Below, piece by piece: positions 11,904-23,581 of a stretch of 64,000 nt of DNA. The notes under the pieces were generated by a model, which saw only the letters and a list, made by a program, of their open reading frames with translations, was not told the origin of the DNA and did no database searches. Source of the DNA: Planoprotostelium fungivorum (taxonomy: Eukaryota > Evosea > Variosea > Cavosteliida > Cavosteliaceae); assembly GCA_003024175.1 (NCBI GenBank), contig MDYQ01000075.1, positions 1 through 64,000 of the forward strand, given 5' to 3'. A program made the position numbers and the translations under genes. How positions within the stretch are numbered: the stretch's first letter is position 1; each line of letters opens with the position of its first letter.

Positions 11904-13060
11904 AGTGATGAAATACAAGAGTTGGGTTGTAACGTCGTCTCTCTTGTATGTCATTTATGGACGAGATGTGAGCTTGACGCGTGCACTTACAAAGCAGCTG
12001 CGAGAGTTGTAGATGTGGATACGTATAACTCCTCGACCAAAATAACACCATGCAACAGGTGACGAACCAAGTTCCTCTCATTCTTACTGCTACAGAGGTT
12101 GAAATGGATGGAATGCAGCTTCCGTGAGATCATCTCTCGTCTCAGGTCTTCTTTAGTGTCGGTCTGAGACGCAGCAAAATGGTGAGGGGAGAAGATGTCC
12201 CCCTTCTCAAGAGCTGATAGCATTTCTTCTCAGACCTCTGAAGTTCTCCAACTTTGGCTCATCAGTGTGGTTTATTTTGAGAGGAGCCTGAGTCTATCAC
12301 GGTCATTTATTCTCTACAGGAGATGTCGAACAGAGCTGGAGAGAAGAGGTGGCTCTCTCTGTATCACCGAAGTCGGCAGGGCTCTCGGGTCTGTAAGGCA
12401 GCCGCCTGTCACTGGTGAATCAAAGGCACCTGTTTTCACACAAGCAGACGCAAGAGAGAAGAAAGCTGTGAGTTCTGATGAGTCACCGTGTTACGTCACG
12501 ACGCTATACGTCATCATCCCCTCGCAGATATAGAAAAGTGAATGTTATAGACGATCGAGGGAAGATGCGAAGAGCCTCCTCACTTGATGGTAGGTCTAGT
12601 CTGTCATCAGAACTTTGGATCCTTGAAAGTCGCAGATCGTGATGTCAACTATCATCTTTTCAACTTTCGAGATAATCAGCCCCTCATCTCCATCCATCAG
12701 TGAGGTCATTGATTCTTTCTTCTGTCTCTCAGGGTCGAATCATCTGACGTGAAGGTCACCATCATCCATCTCAACATCTGGCCGATGATCAGTTAAACGT
12801 AACGATTGAAGGACTTGCCTCTGTGCAGGGGTGAGGCTCACGTCCACATCATCACGTTTCGAAATAAAAGAACAGGCTGCTTCGAGTTGTTTCTGTCCAG
12901 TAGAAATTTGGATTCCAACATTCCAATTGGCTAGCCACGCGGCCGTTATCGTTTCGAATGTCGACAGGCGTAACTCGTGCTTCTTTGTTGTCTGCGTTAA
13001 CGAGATTGACCTCACATTGCGGCGATTTCAGAAATTCTGCTCGGCAGTTTCACAACAAAC
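11904..13060 (+). other. Unresolved region with several candidate exons
   Basis: No recognised gene. On the plus strand about 12237-12640 has intron-like borders (an acceptor at 12236; gtgagttctg...ccctcgcag at about 12469-12529) and peptides such as RGKMRRASSLDGRSSLSSEL, but I could not join them in one convincing frame. On the minus strand a 78-codon frame lies at 11987-12223. Another minus-strand frame at 12740-13015 ends DVEMDDGDLHVR, without an ATG, and may be a terminal exon. The last part should hold the promoter of the coiled-coil gene that starts at 13061. Confidence 0.3.
11987..12223 (-). CDS. Hypothetical small protein
   Basis: An uninterrupted ATG-to-stop frame of 78 codons (MLSALEKGDIFSPHHFAASQ at the start, STSTTLAAAL at the end). 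Composition is ordinary, with a helical middle (KEDLRREMISRKLHS). No family is recognised, and an in-frame stop lies upstream of the ATG. It could be a real single-exon gene or one exon of a longer gene. It overlaps candidate plus-strand exons, so it may be chance. Confidence 0.25.
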   Translation of the reverse strand: MLSALEKGDIFSPHHFAASQTDTKEDLRREMISRKLHSIHFNLCSSKNERNLVRHLLHGVILVEELYVSTSTTLAAAL

Positions 13061-15201
13061 ATGGTTCTGATACGAGCAACCGCCACCATGCTCAAGTTCT
13101 TCATCCAGCTTGACTTGGACGTCTGTAACTATGTGTTGGGCACCTCTTTCAAGATTGGACAAGTCGATCTTCGAAATGAGATCAAATCGATCCATGCTAA
13201 GACCTTCGAAGACTTCTCTGGCGCCGCGACCAGATGCGAGGAGGTGTTAGAAGCTCAAACCGAGGTGATGGTTACCATCACGAAGCATGGCTCTGATCGA
13301 CATTAGGCTCTGTACATGGCACAGAAGCACGCAGAATTGATCGAAGAAAGATACAGGGTAGAAGTAGAAAGCCTTCGTGAAGTATATCCTCTTTGATCAC
13401 ATTTCATCTCAATGGAACTCACATCCGTCAGGAGAAAGACAGACTGCAGAAGTCTAAGGATTTGGATCTGGAAACCCAACGCATCCGAATTGAGTCACTC
13501 CAAGTGGTAGGCTTCCCATCATATGATCCGTCTGACGTGCCACAGGAAGTCCTTGAACTTCAGAAGAACAACGGAGAATTACTCGTCCAGCATGAAGCGG
13601 ACACCAAAGCACAGATGGAACAAGTTCAGAAGCATGAAACGGTAATCTCACACAATCACCCCCGTTTGACCCCTCACAGGTGCTATCTGAGGTCCAAACG
13701 GCACACGAAAGTCTCAAACTCGACTTTCAGACTTTACAGAACAAGAACAAGAGCCTTGAGAAGGTGAATGCACAACCCCACATGATCCGATCTCGAGATT
13801 GATTCCATTCAGGTTGCCTCCGAAGTGAAAGACGCCTCTCAAGTTGACGTCACGAAGAAGGAGCTCAAGGAGAAGCAGTCCGAACTGGACAGAGTCAAGA
13901 AGTTAGTCACCTCAATCGTGGAGGAGATTCACACAATTCAGGAGAAGGCCCAGTCTAAGACCCTGTCTCAGAAGTCCTTGGCGGGATACGAGGACCGCAT
14001 GAGAGCCAAAGAGGCAGAGACGCTCCAGCTTCGCAGGGTAACTTCATCTCCACCCCCGACGAGAGAACTGACACGGCTCAGGATTACGCCAATCTCAAGA
14101 AGAGCTCGGAGGCTTCCTCGCTCAAGCACACGGAGCAGGCTAGAACACATGAAGCCAACCTGCTGAAGGCCCGTCAGGTTCTGCCTCCATCATCGGGTCT
14201 ACGGTACTGACGTATTCCAGGAACTCTCCGAGTTCAAGTTGGAGTCTGAGACCTCTTTGAAGGCATGCCACGAAGAGTTAAAAGCAAGAGACGCCGAGCT
14301 GATCAAGCTCCGGGAGGTAATCACACCACGTCACTCTGCAGAGCTGACACGATTCAGGAACTCAGCAAGAGGAAAGAGTCCACCTTCATACAACCCATCA
14401 ATGTCCCAGCCTCTGACAAGAACGTTCGGGAGCTCAGTAAGAAGGAAGAGTCCAACGGCCCCTCCGTGAAGCCAGCAAAAGCCAAAGCCTCTGACGAGAA
14501 CGTCCAGGAGGTCGTCACATCTCACATCCAACGAAGAAACTGACGTAAGGCAGGTGTCTGAAAGCAAGAGGGCCCCTCTTTCTACGGTAGAAAGTCAAGT
14601 CCAGTCGCAAAGCGCGGCGCAGAACCAGCCCGAGAAGGTAACCTCATGGCAGGTCCTCTTCACACCCGCTCATCCTCCTCAGGTAGTCTCCAATTCCGTT
14701 GAGCCGACAGTCAAAGCCGAGCCCAAACGTTTCAAGGTACCCAAGAAGCAAGTAGAGCAGAAGACCTGCATTGTGCAGATGCCTCGATGGGTGATGCCTC
14801 TCACCATCTCCATCACAAACTGACATCATCCCAGGACGATGCACGCAAGACGGGGGACATGGAAGAAGAGATGAAGGCACTGGAAGCCCGCCGAAGGGTG
14901 AGATCTCTCACCTCCATGCGTTGACACGACACAGGCCATCGAGGAGGCACGCAGAGGTGGTCCGTCTACCCCGCATCCCGTCTATCCCAGCAGCACGATA
15001 CAGAAGCAGACTCCATCGGTGATCCTCTTCTTTCACATCCCGTTGACTCACGTGACACAGGAGAACCCTCTCGGTAGCGGTATCACGCCGGCGGGCTTCC
15101 ACTTTGAACCGTTTCAAACTACAAAGCCGACGGTCTTCCACTTTTCAACGGGACAAGAGCAGCCGAGGACATTCCACTTTGGTCCGTTTCAGTCGGCCTG
15201 A
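13061..15201 (+). CDS. Long coiled-coil protein with C-terminal FHF repeats
   Basis: About a dozen short exons join in one frame. The N-terminal 80 residues (MLKFFIQLDLDVCNYVLG) look globular. The rest is heptad-rich coiled coil with many Glu/Lys/Gln residues (EVLELQKNNGELLVQHEAD, ELKEKQSELDRVKKLV). It then passes into a Ser/Pro/Lys-rich region and a short tail with a repeated motif: GFHFEPFQ, VFHFSTGQ, TFHFGPFQSA-stop. Several introns fall right after a Glu codon, so exons resemble modules of the coiled coil. No family is recognised; a structural or tethering role is a guess. The gene is intact as read. Confidence 0.7.
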
Positions 15202-15363
15202 TGACAAATGATAAACGAACGATATTGTATGGCTGTCTGTTTCTTTCTCTAGTGTGATGGATCCACCGTGATCATGATGGAGATAGATTTTATTGTTTTT
15301 TATTTTTCTGGGTAATCCGTATCGAAGGGCTCCATCGTTGCACTGGCCAATACCTTATCGCCA

Positions 15364-16235
15364 TCAGATACAAAATAAATGCAAATCAATGTATTCTGTA
15401 TCGGTCTTGACGATCACCTTCTTGAAGTATTTGGGTGCAATGATTCCATTCACTCCTTCAGACAACACGACACCATTGGCCGACTCCTCGAAGACGATTC
15501 CATCTGTAATGATGTCAATGCGTGATGATGTAACGTCGCATGGTTCACCATCTACGGCCTGAGCCAGATCGAGGAAGATGAGAACTTCACTGCTACTCCG
15601 GAAACCGCTGATGACGCTCTCCTCTCCCAGCAGCCCCTTTGCAAAGTGAACGTGGTTGCGTCCCATCTTCCTCAGACCTTCTCGTTTGATGGACGGCCAG
15701 AACTTCTTGTATGTACCGTGAACTACGATGGGGTATTCTGTGACGTTTTCTTTCGTGATCTTCTTCGTTGCCAGACTCTCGATCTACATGATGTCTCGTC
15801 AGAACGGGTGAGATGAGAATGGATGATGGTGAGTGAAGGTATGGATCTGCACCTTGAGTGAATGTCCTTGGTTCGCTCTGATCCAACTGACACCATCCCT
15901 CTCCTCCATGTGAAACCTCTGTATGATGGTCAGAATGCAAGATGTGATGGTGACTCTTCACCTTCTTCTCGTTATTGGCGACAACAGATTGGAGCTCCTC
16001 CAGAGTGAACTTATTCTTTTTCATATCAGGGATGGCCATCAGATCTTCCACTTTGACGAAACCTCCTTCATCCATCTTCAATCCCACTTTCTCTGCACCG
16101 TGACGGAGGACATCTATAGAGGTGGTGTCAGAGGGGTGGCTCGATTGACGGTCATTTGATCTCACAGGAAACGGCTTTGGATAGTTTAACGTCCCTTGAT
16201 TCGATTCTCGGCGCCTTTGCGCCTCTTCTGGACAT
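15364..16235 (-). CDS. TPT1/TRPT1-like: tRNA 2'-phosphotransferase
   Basis: Removes the 2'-phosphate left at the splice junction by tRNA ligation, using NAD+. The first exon, MSRRGAKAPRIESRDVKLSK, splices in phase to give SYVLRHGAEKVGL, the conserved N-terminal motif. IRANQGHS, VVHGTYKKFWPSI, NHVHFAKGL and DGIVFEESANGVVLSEGV follow, all diagnostic of the Tpt1/KptA fold. An intron between VD and GIVF must be removed to restore the family sequence. About 210-220 residues is normal for the family. The stop is followed by a T-rich flank. The next gene upstream on the same strand is the Yippee gene. Confidence 0.9.
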
Positions 16236-16334
16236 GCTGATCTGACTTTTGTTCGGATGGATGTGATGTTTGTGACACGATTCGGTGAATCACAGGCGCT
16301 TCACAGTATACATTCTGGGTTTATTTACACTTTT

Positions 16335-16797
16335 CTACGATGGGCTTGCAATGCGATCTGTTGCTTCTCCAGAACGCACTTACCTTCCTTGTACTTTTGT
16401 TCTTCTGAGACGGACTCCTCCTGTACATCTTGAGTTGATGTCCGTGTGTAAACAACTCACATAGTGCCAGCCAAGTCTTTGATGGCAATTGACACAATGA
16501 AGGTCACAAATGAGATAGATACCACTTCTGAGTTTCTCCGTTCTTTGTCTACCGTGACACACGTTGGCTCTGAAAGAGTTGAGCTCGGAGACGCCTGTAC
16601 CATCATCACTCACGCCTCCGTGAATAGAAAGGCCTCTCCAGTGCTCGATGTATATTTCTGTGTGAAGATTAGTTGTATTGGATGACGATTCCACGTACGT
16701 CAGAAAGCATGAGGTTGTTATCGATCAAAGGGGTGGTGCAGATTCTACAGCACCAAACTTTCTCGCCAGAGACGGAGAGAACAAATTTTCTTCCCAT
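16335..16797 (-). CDS. YPEL-like: Yippee-like zinc-binding protein
   Basis: A short protein from MGRKFVLSVSGEKVWCCRI. A zinc-binding Cys pair (CCRIC) is followed by TGEAFLFTEANVCHG, GIYLICDLHCVNCHQRLGWHY and YKEGKCVLEKQQI, the Yippee domain order with the second Cys pair in HCVNC. Three introns of about 32-45 nt are needed. The family is small, conserved, nuclear or centrosomal, and the same fold is used in cereblon and MIS18 proteins; its biochemical role is not settled. AATAAA (16319-16324, minus strand) follows the TAG stop closely. Confidence 0.85.
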
Positions 16798-17315
16798 GGA
16801 TGGGCTTTCGTCGTCTTTAGAGTCGAGATGATGGTGTCGTTGTCAAAATGTGTTCTGGAGCCCGAAATTTCATTGTAGAGCGATTCTGTTGTGGAATGTA
16901 TCCACCTCGTGCTGCCAACTCATGACCAACAAAGTTGAGACTATACCGTAGAGATTCTTTTGTTCATTACTTTCACCCACATCGAACAACAGTAACATCA
17001 CCACAAACATTTCCCAGATCTTCATCGTCTGTCGATGAGAGCCACAATGACATCGTCTATGTATGACATATGCAGACTGATCCATACAGAACGATTCCAA
17101 CTTCTCAACTTGCCTTTATTTTTCAAAAAGAATGGATCTAGTGATGAGCCGCGTTCAGTTTGATCGACGATTCTAATCATTGAATGGATGGAGAGCTGAC
17201 GTCCTTACCTCTTGAGGAAAATGAGACAATAAACCGGAGAAAAAAAGATAAATTCGCTTGTAGATAAGCACGACAGATCATCAACAGCAAGAGATCTTGC
17301 AATCATCGAATTACC
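16798..17315 (+). other. Intergenic region, divergent promoters
   Basis: About 520 bp between the Yippee gene (minus) and the enoyl reductase gene (plus). A 76-codon minus-strand frame (16870-17100) contains a hydrophobic run, WEMFVVMLLLFDV, that could be a signal peptide, but it has no family and lies where promoters are expected. Nothing else was identified. Confidence 0.4.
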
Positions 17316-18728
17316 ATGAGGGCTGCCAGCTTGCGAACCACTTTCAAGTCTTTCAACGCTCCTTCTATCTCGTCCAGAGGATTTGCCGCAAAGTCCTCTC
17401 CACAAGCCCTGCAATACACCCAACATGGCGCACCCAAGTCTGTCTTGAAGTGAGGATCCATCCACCTGATATCCTCACTCAACGAACATCAGATTGGAAA
17501 ATGTAGAACTCCCCAAATTGAAGGACGACCAAGTCCTTGTAAAGATGGTCGCAGCACCCATCAACCCCGCAGATATCAACATGATTGAGGGTGTCTATGG
17601 AAAGAAGGCACAGCTGCCTGCTATCGGAGGAAATGAGGGTGTGGGTATCGTCGTCGAGGCCGGCCCAAAGTCATCTTTCAAGCCCAACCAACACGTCATA
17701 CCCTCCGTAGCCGGTTTAGGTTCGTCTTTATTCCTCACATCACATTGGACACTTGTCATATACCGTGTCACTGAACCCGTGATCTACGAAAAGAGATTGA
17801 ATCTCTCACAGGCACGTGGAGAACACACGGAGTCTTCCAGCACAGTGACCTCTTGGCCGTACCTGAGGGTATCAAGCCCGAGTACGCCGCCACCGTCTCC
17901 GTGAACCCCGCCACCGCTCTTCGTCTCCTCAACGACTTTGCCGACCTGAAGCAGGGTGCGAATCATTACATCTGCACATGATATCATCCTCCATCTTCCA
18001 TCTTCCTCTCGTGAGGTGCTTCTCTCTCACCGTCCTCACCTTCTCCAGGCGATTACATCATCCAGAACGGAGCCAACAGCGCCGTCGGTTTTGCCGTCAT
18101 CCAATTGGCCAAAGCCAGGGGCATCAAGACCATCAACATCGTCCGCAACAGAAACAACTACGAGGAAGTCCACGAGAGACTCACAAGAGTCGGCGGTGAT
18201 GTCGTCGTCACCGATGAGTATCTGGAGGGTGCCCAATTCAAGCGCCTCCTCTTAGACCTGCCCCAGCAGCCCAAGCTGGCCCTTGACTGTGTCGGTGGCA
18301 AGTCTGCCACTGGTATCGCCAGGACTCTCGCGTGAGTGTCTCGTTGTAGATGGAAAAATCTGAGACATTTCTCAGGCCCAACGGTACGCTGGTGACGTAC
18401 GGAGGTATGTCCAGGAAGCCTGCTGTGGTTCCCACCAGTCTCTTCATCTTCAAGAACATCCAACACAAGGGATTCTGGCTCACAAAGTGGAACGAAGAGA
18501 ACCCAGACAAGAGACAGCAGTCCATGGATGAGCTCTTCAAGCTCATCTCCCAGGACAAGCTGAAGGTGAGAATCGTCTCGTTGTAGACGGAGGGGCTGCC
18601 TCGTTGTAGATGGCTGAAACGAAATATAGATCTGGGCCGAGAAGAGACATCTCCACGAATGGGCGGAGGCCGTCGAGCACAGCCAGGCCGCTTACCGAGA
18701 CAGAAAGATCGTCCTCTCATTCGAATGA
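17316..18728 (+). CDS. MECR/ETR1-like: Mitochondrial trans-2-enoyl-CoA/ACP reductase
   Basis: An MDR-family NADPH-dependent reductase that performs the last step of mitochondrial fatty acid synthesis. The N terminus MRAASLRTTFKSFNAPSISS is basic and lacks acids, like a mitochondrial presequence. The GroES-like part reads APINPADINMIEGVYG and PAIGGNEGVG, and the Rossmann part reads NGANSAVGFAVIQLAKARG followed by NIVRNRNNYEE. The C-terminal part has GTLVTYGGMSRKP and GFWLTKW, typical of ETR1. The intron at about 18567-18629 holds two copies of the CGTTGTAGA motif. Length and domain order are normal. Confidence 0.9.
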
Positions 18729-18770
18729 AACGAATAGACACAATACACCAGCTAGCCACTCTCTTTCATG

Positions 18771-20185
18771 TCACAGATCGGGCGCGATGACCTCGTAGTC
18801 ACGCGTGCTGCAGCCAAACTTGATCTTGTCTTTGTCTCTCAGTCTCGTCCATTCGTTGGGCTTCAGTTGTTTCTCGTTTAAGAAGGTACCGTTCGTGCTG
18901 CCCAAGTCCATGACGCTCAATCTACAACGAGTCGGAAAAGTGTATCGGGTTGTAGATGGAGACTCACTTTCCCGTGACGAAGGCGAGGCGGGCGTGGTTC
19001 TTCGAGCAGCTGCCGTGTTCTAATTTGATGTCGTTCTCGTCGCCTCGACCTAAGCTGTACGTGATGTCCTCTTCTACAAAGATATCTTGCAGCTGTCTTC
19101 CATTCAATTTCACGATCTCGGTTTCACATCACGATCATCATCACGATGAGAATGAGATGAGATGGATGATGATGGAGGCGATCGCCTAACACGATGAGAT
19201 GCTCACCTTGGCTCCATTCTTCAATATGCGAACGCGCCACGACTTTGACTCTTCGTCTTCATCTTCTCCCTCATCCCATTCTTTCTTCTCCTTCTTCCTC
19301 GAGCTACTGCTGCTACTCCTACCCTCATCTCTGGTCGCGTGATCAGACTATGATATCTCCACGAAATTTCACCCTTCGTCCCATTTGCTCTTCTTCTCTT
19401 TCCTCTCTCTCTTCTCCTTCTTTTCTTGTTTTCTCAATTCCCTCGACTTTTTCATATCACCCTTGATTCGATCTTGTTCTTCTTTCTTCATCTTGTCTTG
19501 AATTTTGAACACGAGCTGTCACATGAGTCATTCGATGGTGAAATATTTGAATCGACTCACGTCTTGTCTCTCCTTATCGAGCTGTGTGTCTAACATGGCT
19601 GTCGTGGGTGAGATGATGAGTTCAGACGGAGATGATCGGATCACCATCTTTGTAGGTTGTGGCGCCAACGGCGGAATCCTTCTTCTTCTTTCCGGTGGCG
19701 ATGGCAAAGTGATCGACTCTGGGAGGAGACAGCTTCCTCTTTCTCCATCTGAAGCATCATCAGTGTCACATGTCGTGTGTGGAGGACACACCTGGCTCTG
19801 TACTCGTTCTCTTTCTCACCGACAGAAAGCTTCCTTCCCTCCTTCATCGGCTTTTTGATTGTCAGCTGTTAAGACAATCGATCATCGCACGATAAACTCA
19901 CATCGAAATTGTCATCTTCTGGTTCGAGATCGGCCAGATGTCTTCCACCGGCAAAAGAGTTGACGAAGGACTTCTTGTCCTGCGTTCGGCTCTGCAGATC
20001 ATCCTCATCGATGTAAGTGAGAGAACCTCCACCCGCACCATATAGGTCGTCATATCCTCCAGAGAGGGCAGCGGAGAGCGAAATCTGCACCACGTCACAC
20101 GTCAAGATGATTGCGCTTTAGAACTCACGCCTGTGGCCTTCTTTCTCTCCATCTGGAGTTTCCTAATCTCTTCATCTTCGTCCAT
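18771..20185 (-). CDS. FHA-domain protein
   Basis: An acidic/basic N-terminal region starts MDEDEEIRKLQMERKKATG. A Lys/Glu/Ser-rich low-complexity middle (SSSSRKKEKKEWDEGEDED) follows, then a C-terminal FHA domain: SWRVRILKNGAKE, YSLGRGDENDIKLEHGSCSK, NHARLAFV, and after an intron MDLGSTNGTFLNEKQL. The GR, SxxH-like and NG positions of the phosphothreonine-binding fold are present. SNIP1/DDL-type splicing regulators and kanadaptin have similar layouts, but the exact family is not certain. It is divergent from the mitochondrial gene starting at 20316, with about 130 bp between the two start codons. Confidence 0.75.
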
Positions 20186-20315
20186 AGCTTCGTCTGTGAT
20201 TGACTGCGACGATCGTTGTGTCTTTCGAATTTTTTTTGAATTTTCCCCCTCCTCTGATGTGATCCCTCATCAGAATCACATCTCGATCAGAGGGGAAAGA
20301 CGATTCACCTCGAAG

Positions 20316-21379
20316 ATGTTGGCTCTTACCCATCATCTGTCGAGGGTTCGTAAGAGCTACAGACCAATTCCCATCAATCGATCCAACCTCAATCCATCAC
20401 GTTCATTCTCTCCCTCATGTCTGCACACCATCCGAAGACCTCTCAACCCACATTTTGTCTCGAAGAGATTCTTTTCATCAGAGAAAGATGCAAAAGACCC
20501 CGCTCCTAAGGTGATTGGAGGCTGAGAAGAAATGTATGACGTGAATCAGGAAGTTAAGACGGATGAGAAGAAGGAAGAAGAAAAGAAGCCTCCAGAACCC
20601 GTCATCGTTGATTGGCAATTCGAAAGGCCAGCCAAGAACTACAGTTGGCACGTCAGAGGCGAAGATGAATTCGAAGAATTAGAGAAGATGGATCTGGTAT
20701 GGACGATACAATCATCGATTTTGCATCAGCTCTTACACATTATCGGAAACTCGAAATTGACTCGATTAGAACGAGGATCCCCCTATCGGTGTGAAGAAGA
20801 TACAGAAGAGACCCGTCATGCCACCCCTATCTAATCGACAACGTGAAGCGGGAAACTTCACGTTGAACAAGAGAGGAGATTATCCTGACGTTCAGTACAG
20901 TCGATACGTCGCCAAGGACGACGATAGTCTTTGGATTCAGCCAGCAGTACGTTTCATCATACACATCACCATCATCATCTCGATTCCGATCAATTCCCCC
21001 TCGATGTCTAAATCTTCCACAGAACAACCCTGTCTCTCAGGAGCGTATCTTTCGAGCGAAGGAAAATTTAGAAGGTGGCATCGAGCGCATGAAACAAAAG
21101 GAAAAAGAGGAGAAGATGAGATTAGCGAAACAGAAGCAGGAAGCCAAGGGGGAAGCTGAACCACCCTCTGAAGAGAAACCGAAAGTCACTCCTTACTACG
21201 AACTACCTGAGGTGAGTTCATTCCGTAGATTTGGGAGTGACGCGTTGTAGAGCGAGAGACTCGTCAAGTTTGAACCGAGCATTCGCTATGGTGTCTTTTA
21301 TGAGCACACGGACCGTTCTGCACCTTCTAACGCGAAGGAGCGTTGGCAGGGTAACGTGGGCTACCTACCCAAAAAGTGA
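20316..21379 (+). CDS. Putative mitochondrial protein of unknown family
   Basis: The N terminus is a long basic, Ser-rich presequence (RKSYRPIPINRSNLNPSRSF, then RFFSSEK), which implies mitochondrial import. After it come a Lys/Glu stretch, VIVDWQFERPAKNYSWHV, a conserved-looking PPLSNRQREAGNF segment, a coiled-coil region (MKQKEKEEKMRLAKQKQ) and a C terminus SIRYGVFYEHTDRSAP ... GNVGYLPKK-stop. I do not recognise the family; a mitoribosomal or respiratory-complex subunit would fit. The intron at 21212-21250 ends with CGTTGTAG. The last exon overlaps, in another frame, the start of the next gene. Confidence 0.6.
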
Positions 21380-23581
21380 GACGACTCTCTCCGCGCAAAC
21401 TGAGCGTTGTAGATCGCTGTTGAGCAGGTTGTTATTCGCCCTATTGACGGTGGTGGGAGCTGCAGGTCTTTACTCCCTCTACGACATGGACACGGTGAAA
21501 GACAATCTGAGATACATCGAATTCCGAATCAAAACCGGAATCCGTTTCCTGCGCTGCACTTGGACGGTGGGGTCGAAATTTCGAGTAGATTTCTGACAAC
21601 AAAAAGGCTGGGCTGATGGCTGTCGACTATCAGAGAACAATTTGGGACATGGAGAAGGAAGAAAATGAAGAAGAGACGAAGTCCATGCTCAGCCAGGCTC
21701 ACTCCAGAAGCGCAATGAGGTGAGTGGCTCGTTGTAGATGACCGAATGACGTCATCAGATTGTTGCACCTCTTCGAGAAGAACGAAGGAATATTCATCAA
21801 GGCTGGACAGCACATGTCCGCTCTGACTTACGTACTACCGAAAGAATACTGCATGGCCATGATCCCTCTCTTTGAAAAAGCTCCCTTCCACACCTGGGAA
21901 GAGGTATGATGAGATGGCTCGTTGTAGATTGATACGCCGCAGACGGAGAGAGTTTTCGTGGAAGAGTTTGGCGCCAAACCGGACCAACTGTTCGAGGAAT
22001 TCGAAAAGACACCCACATCGTCTGCCTCCATGGCACAGGTACACCGTGCCGTGTACAAGAACAAACCAGTGAGTTTCCCTCGAGATTTCATCTGACATTC
22101 CGTCAGGTAGCTGTCAAAATACAACACTCCGGTTTAGCCGATCAGTGCATCAGCGATGTCCGAACGATCGAGATCATCGTCAACTTTGTCGCTCAAATCT
22201 TCCCTCAATTCAAATTAAAATGGTTGATCGATGAATTTAATCGCAACCTGCCGAACGAGCTCGATTTCATTCAAGAGGCGAGAAATGCTACGAAAGCTCA
22301 GAGAAATCTAGAAAAGTCCGGAATCAAGGTGGGCGGGTTGTAGATGGATGACACTGAAGGGAGTAGAATGCAAAGGTACCGGACATCGTTTGGGAGAGGA
22401 GCACGCCCAGAATCTTATGCATGGAATGGATCGAAGGTGTACCTCTCTACAACGTGAGTGTAGATCGATGACGTCATCACCACCCATCCCGCCACACGGT
22501 CTGAATCTCGACGTCGATTGCGAGGAATCCTCTTGTTTCCCAGGAGACGAGACTGATCCCGGGAACAGGTGGAACGTATCAAAGAGATGGGAGTGTCACC
22601 TGATGCGGTGGCCCAAGTGCTGACGGATGTGTTCAACGATCAGATATTCAGACATGGATTTGTGCACTGCGATCCTCACCCGGGAAACGTCTTCGTACGG
22701 AAAACTCCGAGAGATTTCGAGATCGTCCTGCTGGACAACGGATTGTACAGGTGATTCTATCCGTCTACAACGAGCCGAGATTGAGGGAAACAGACAATAC
22801 GACGACGATTTTCGAATCGATTATGCCAACTTGTGGTGGTCCATCTACAACGCGGACGAGGACGGAATCAAAAAGTACACGAAGAAATTGGCGGGAACAG
22901 ACTCGTACGAACTGTTCGCCTCCATGCTGACCACTCGTGCCATGGACAGAGCGAAATTCGGCGGAGGTTTCAAATCGTACGCCAAGGTATATCCGATTAT
23001 CCGATTATCCGTCGTTTACCCTTCGCAGCTGTATTCCTCCGCCCTGACGGCAGATGAGATTGCATCTTTGCAAGCCACCGCCGCCGGTGGAGTTGTAGAG
23101 ATCACCCAGATCTTAGCCACAGTACCCCCTGCCCTCCTCTTACTCTTCAAGACCAAGTGAGAGACTCATCTTCATCATATGATTGTCATATTGTCATTCA
23201 TGATCATCCATCATCATCCATCATCATTCATGATCATCCATCATCACCCATCCATCATCATCCATCATCATCCATCATCACCATCCATCCATCACCCCAT
23301 CAACAACATCAACATCATGATCCACGATTGCATGATGAACACGTCTGATGGAATGCAGTGACCTCCTGCGAAGTGTGACGGCCAAATTGGTCTCACCGGA
23401 AGCATCTCTGAGGGTGTTAACGACGACGATGAGATACTGTCTGTGGGCCATACACAGACACTCTCTCAGAACTGGAAACGATGGAATACTCCAGAGGATC
23501 ACGGCTCTCTTCTCAGAGGCCAAGTTGTACGTCCAATTGAACGTCTATCAACTCCTCCTCAAGTATTTCTTGATTCAATAA
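21288..23581 (+). CDS. ADCK1-like: ABC1/ADCK-family atypical kinase, mitochondrial
   Basis: The start MVSFMSTRTVLHLLTRRSVG is an Arg-rich presequence, followed by a membrane segment LLFALLTVVGAAGLYSLYDM. The ABC1 core shows the KxGQ motif (FIKAGQHMSAL), the Ala-rich loop (TSSASMAQVH), the VAVKIQH lysine, the catalytic motif HCDPHPGNVF and LLDNGLYR in place of DFG. These place it with ADCK1-type UbiB kinases that support mitochondrial lipid or coenzyme Q metabolism. The start codon lies inside the last exon of the upstream gene. AATAAA overlaps the stop codon (CAATAAACGG). One late intron (about 23159-23359) carries a CATC microsatellite. The exon at about 22841-22852 contains CCATCTACAACG as coding sequence. 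Confidence 0.85.
23168..23330 (+). repeat. CATC-rich microsatellite inside an ADCK intron
   Basis: The stretch is made of imperfect copies of catcatccatcatc with interspersed atgatc. It falls between two coding exons of the ADCK-like gene, in the longest intron of that gene. Simple-sequence expansion explains the unusual intron length. No other feature is seen in it. Confidence 0.7.

Noticed and set aside
21377-21413. Intron ending CGTTGTAG that would fuse the mitochondrial protein to the ADCK kinase
   Set aside because: Without it both genes have sensible ends: a stop in the first and an Arg-rich presequence start in the second. Kept as an alternative in the findings.
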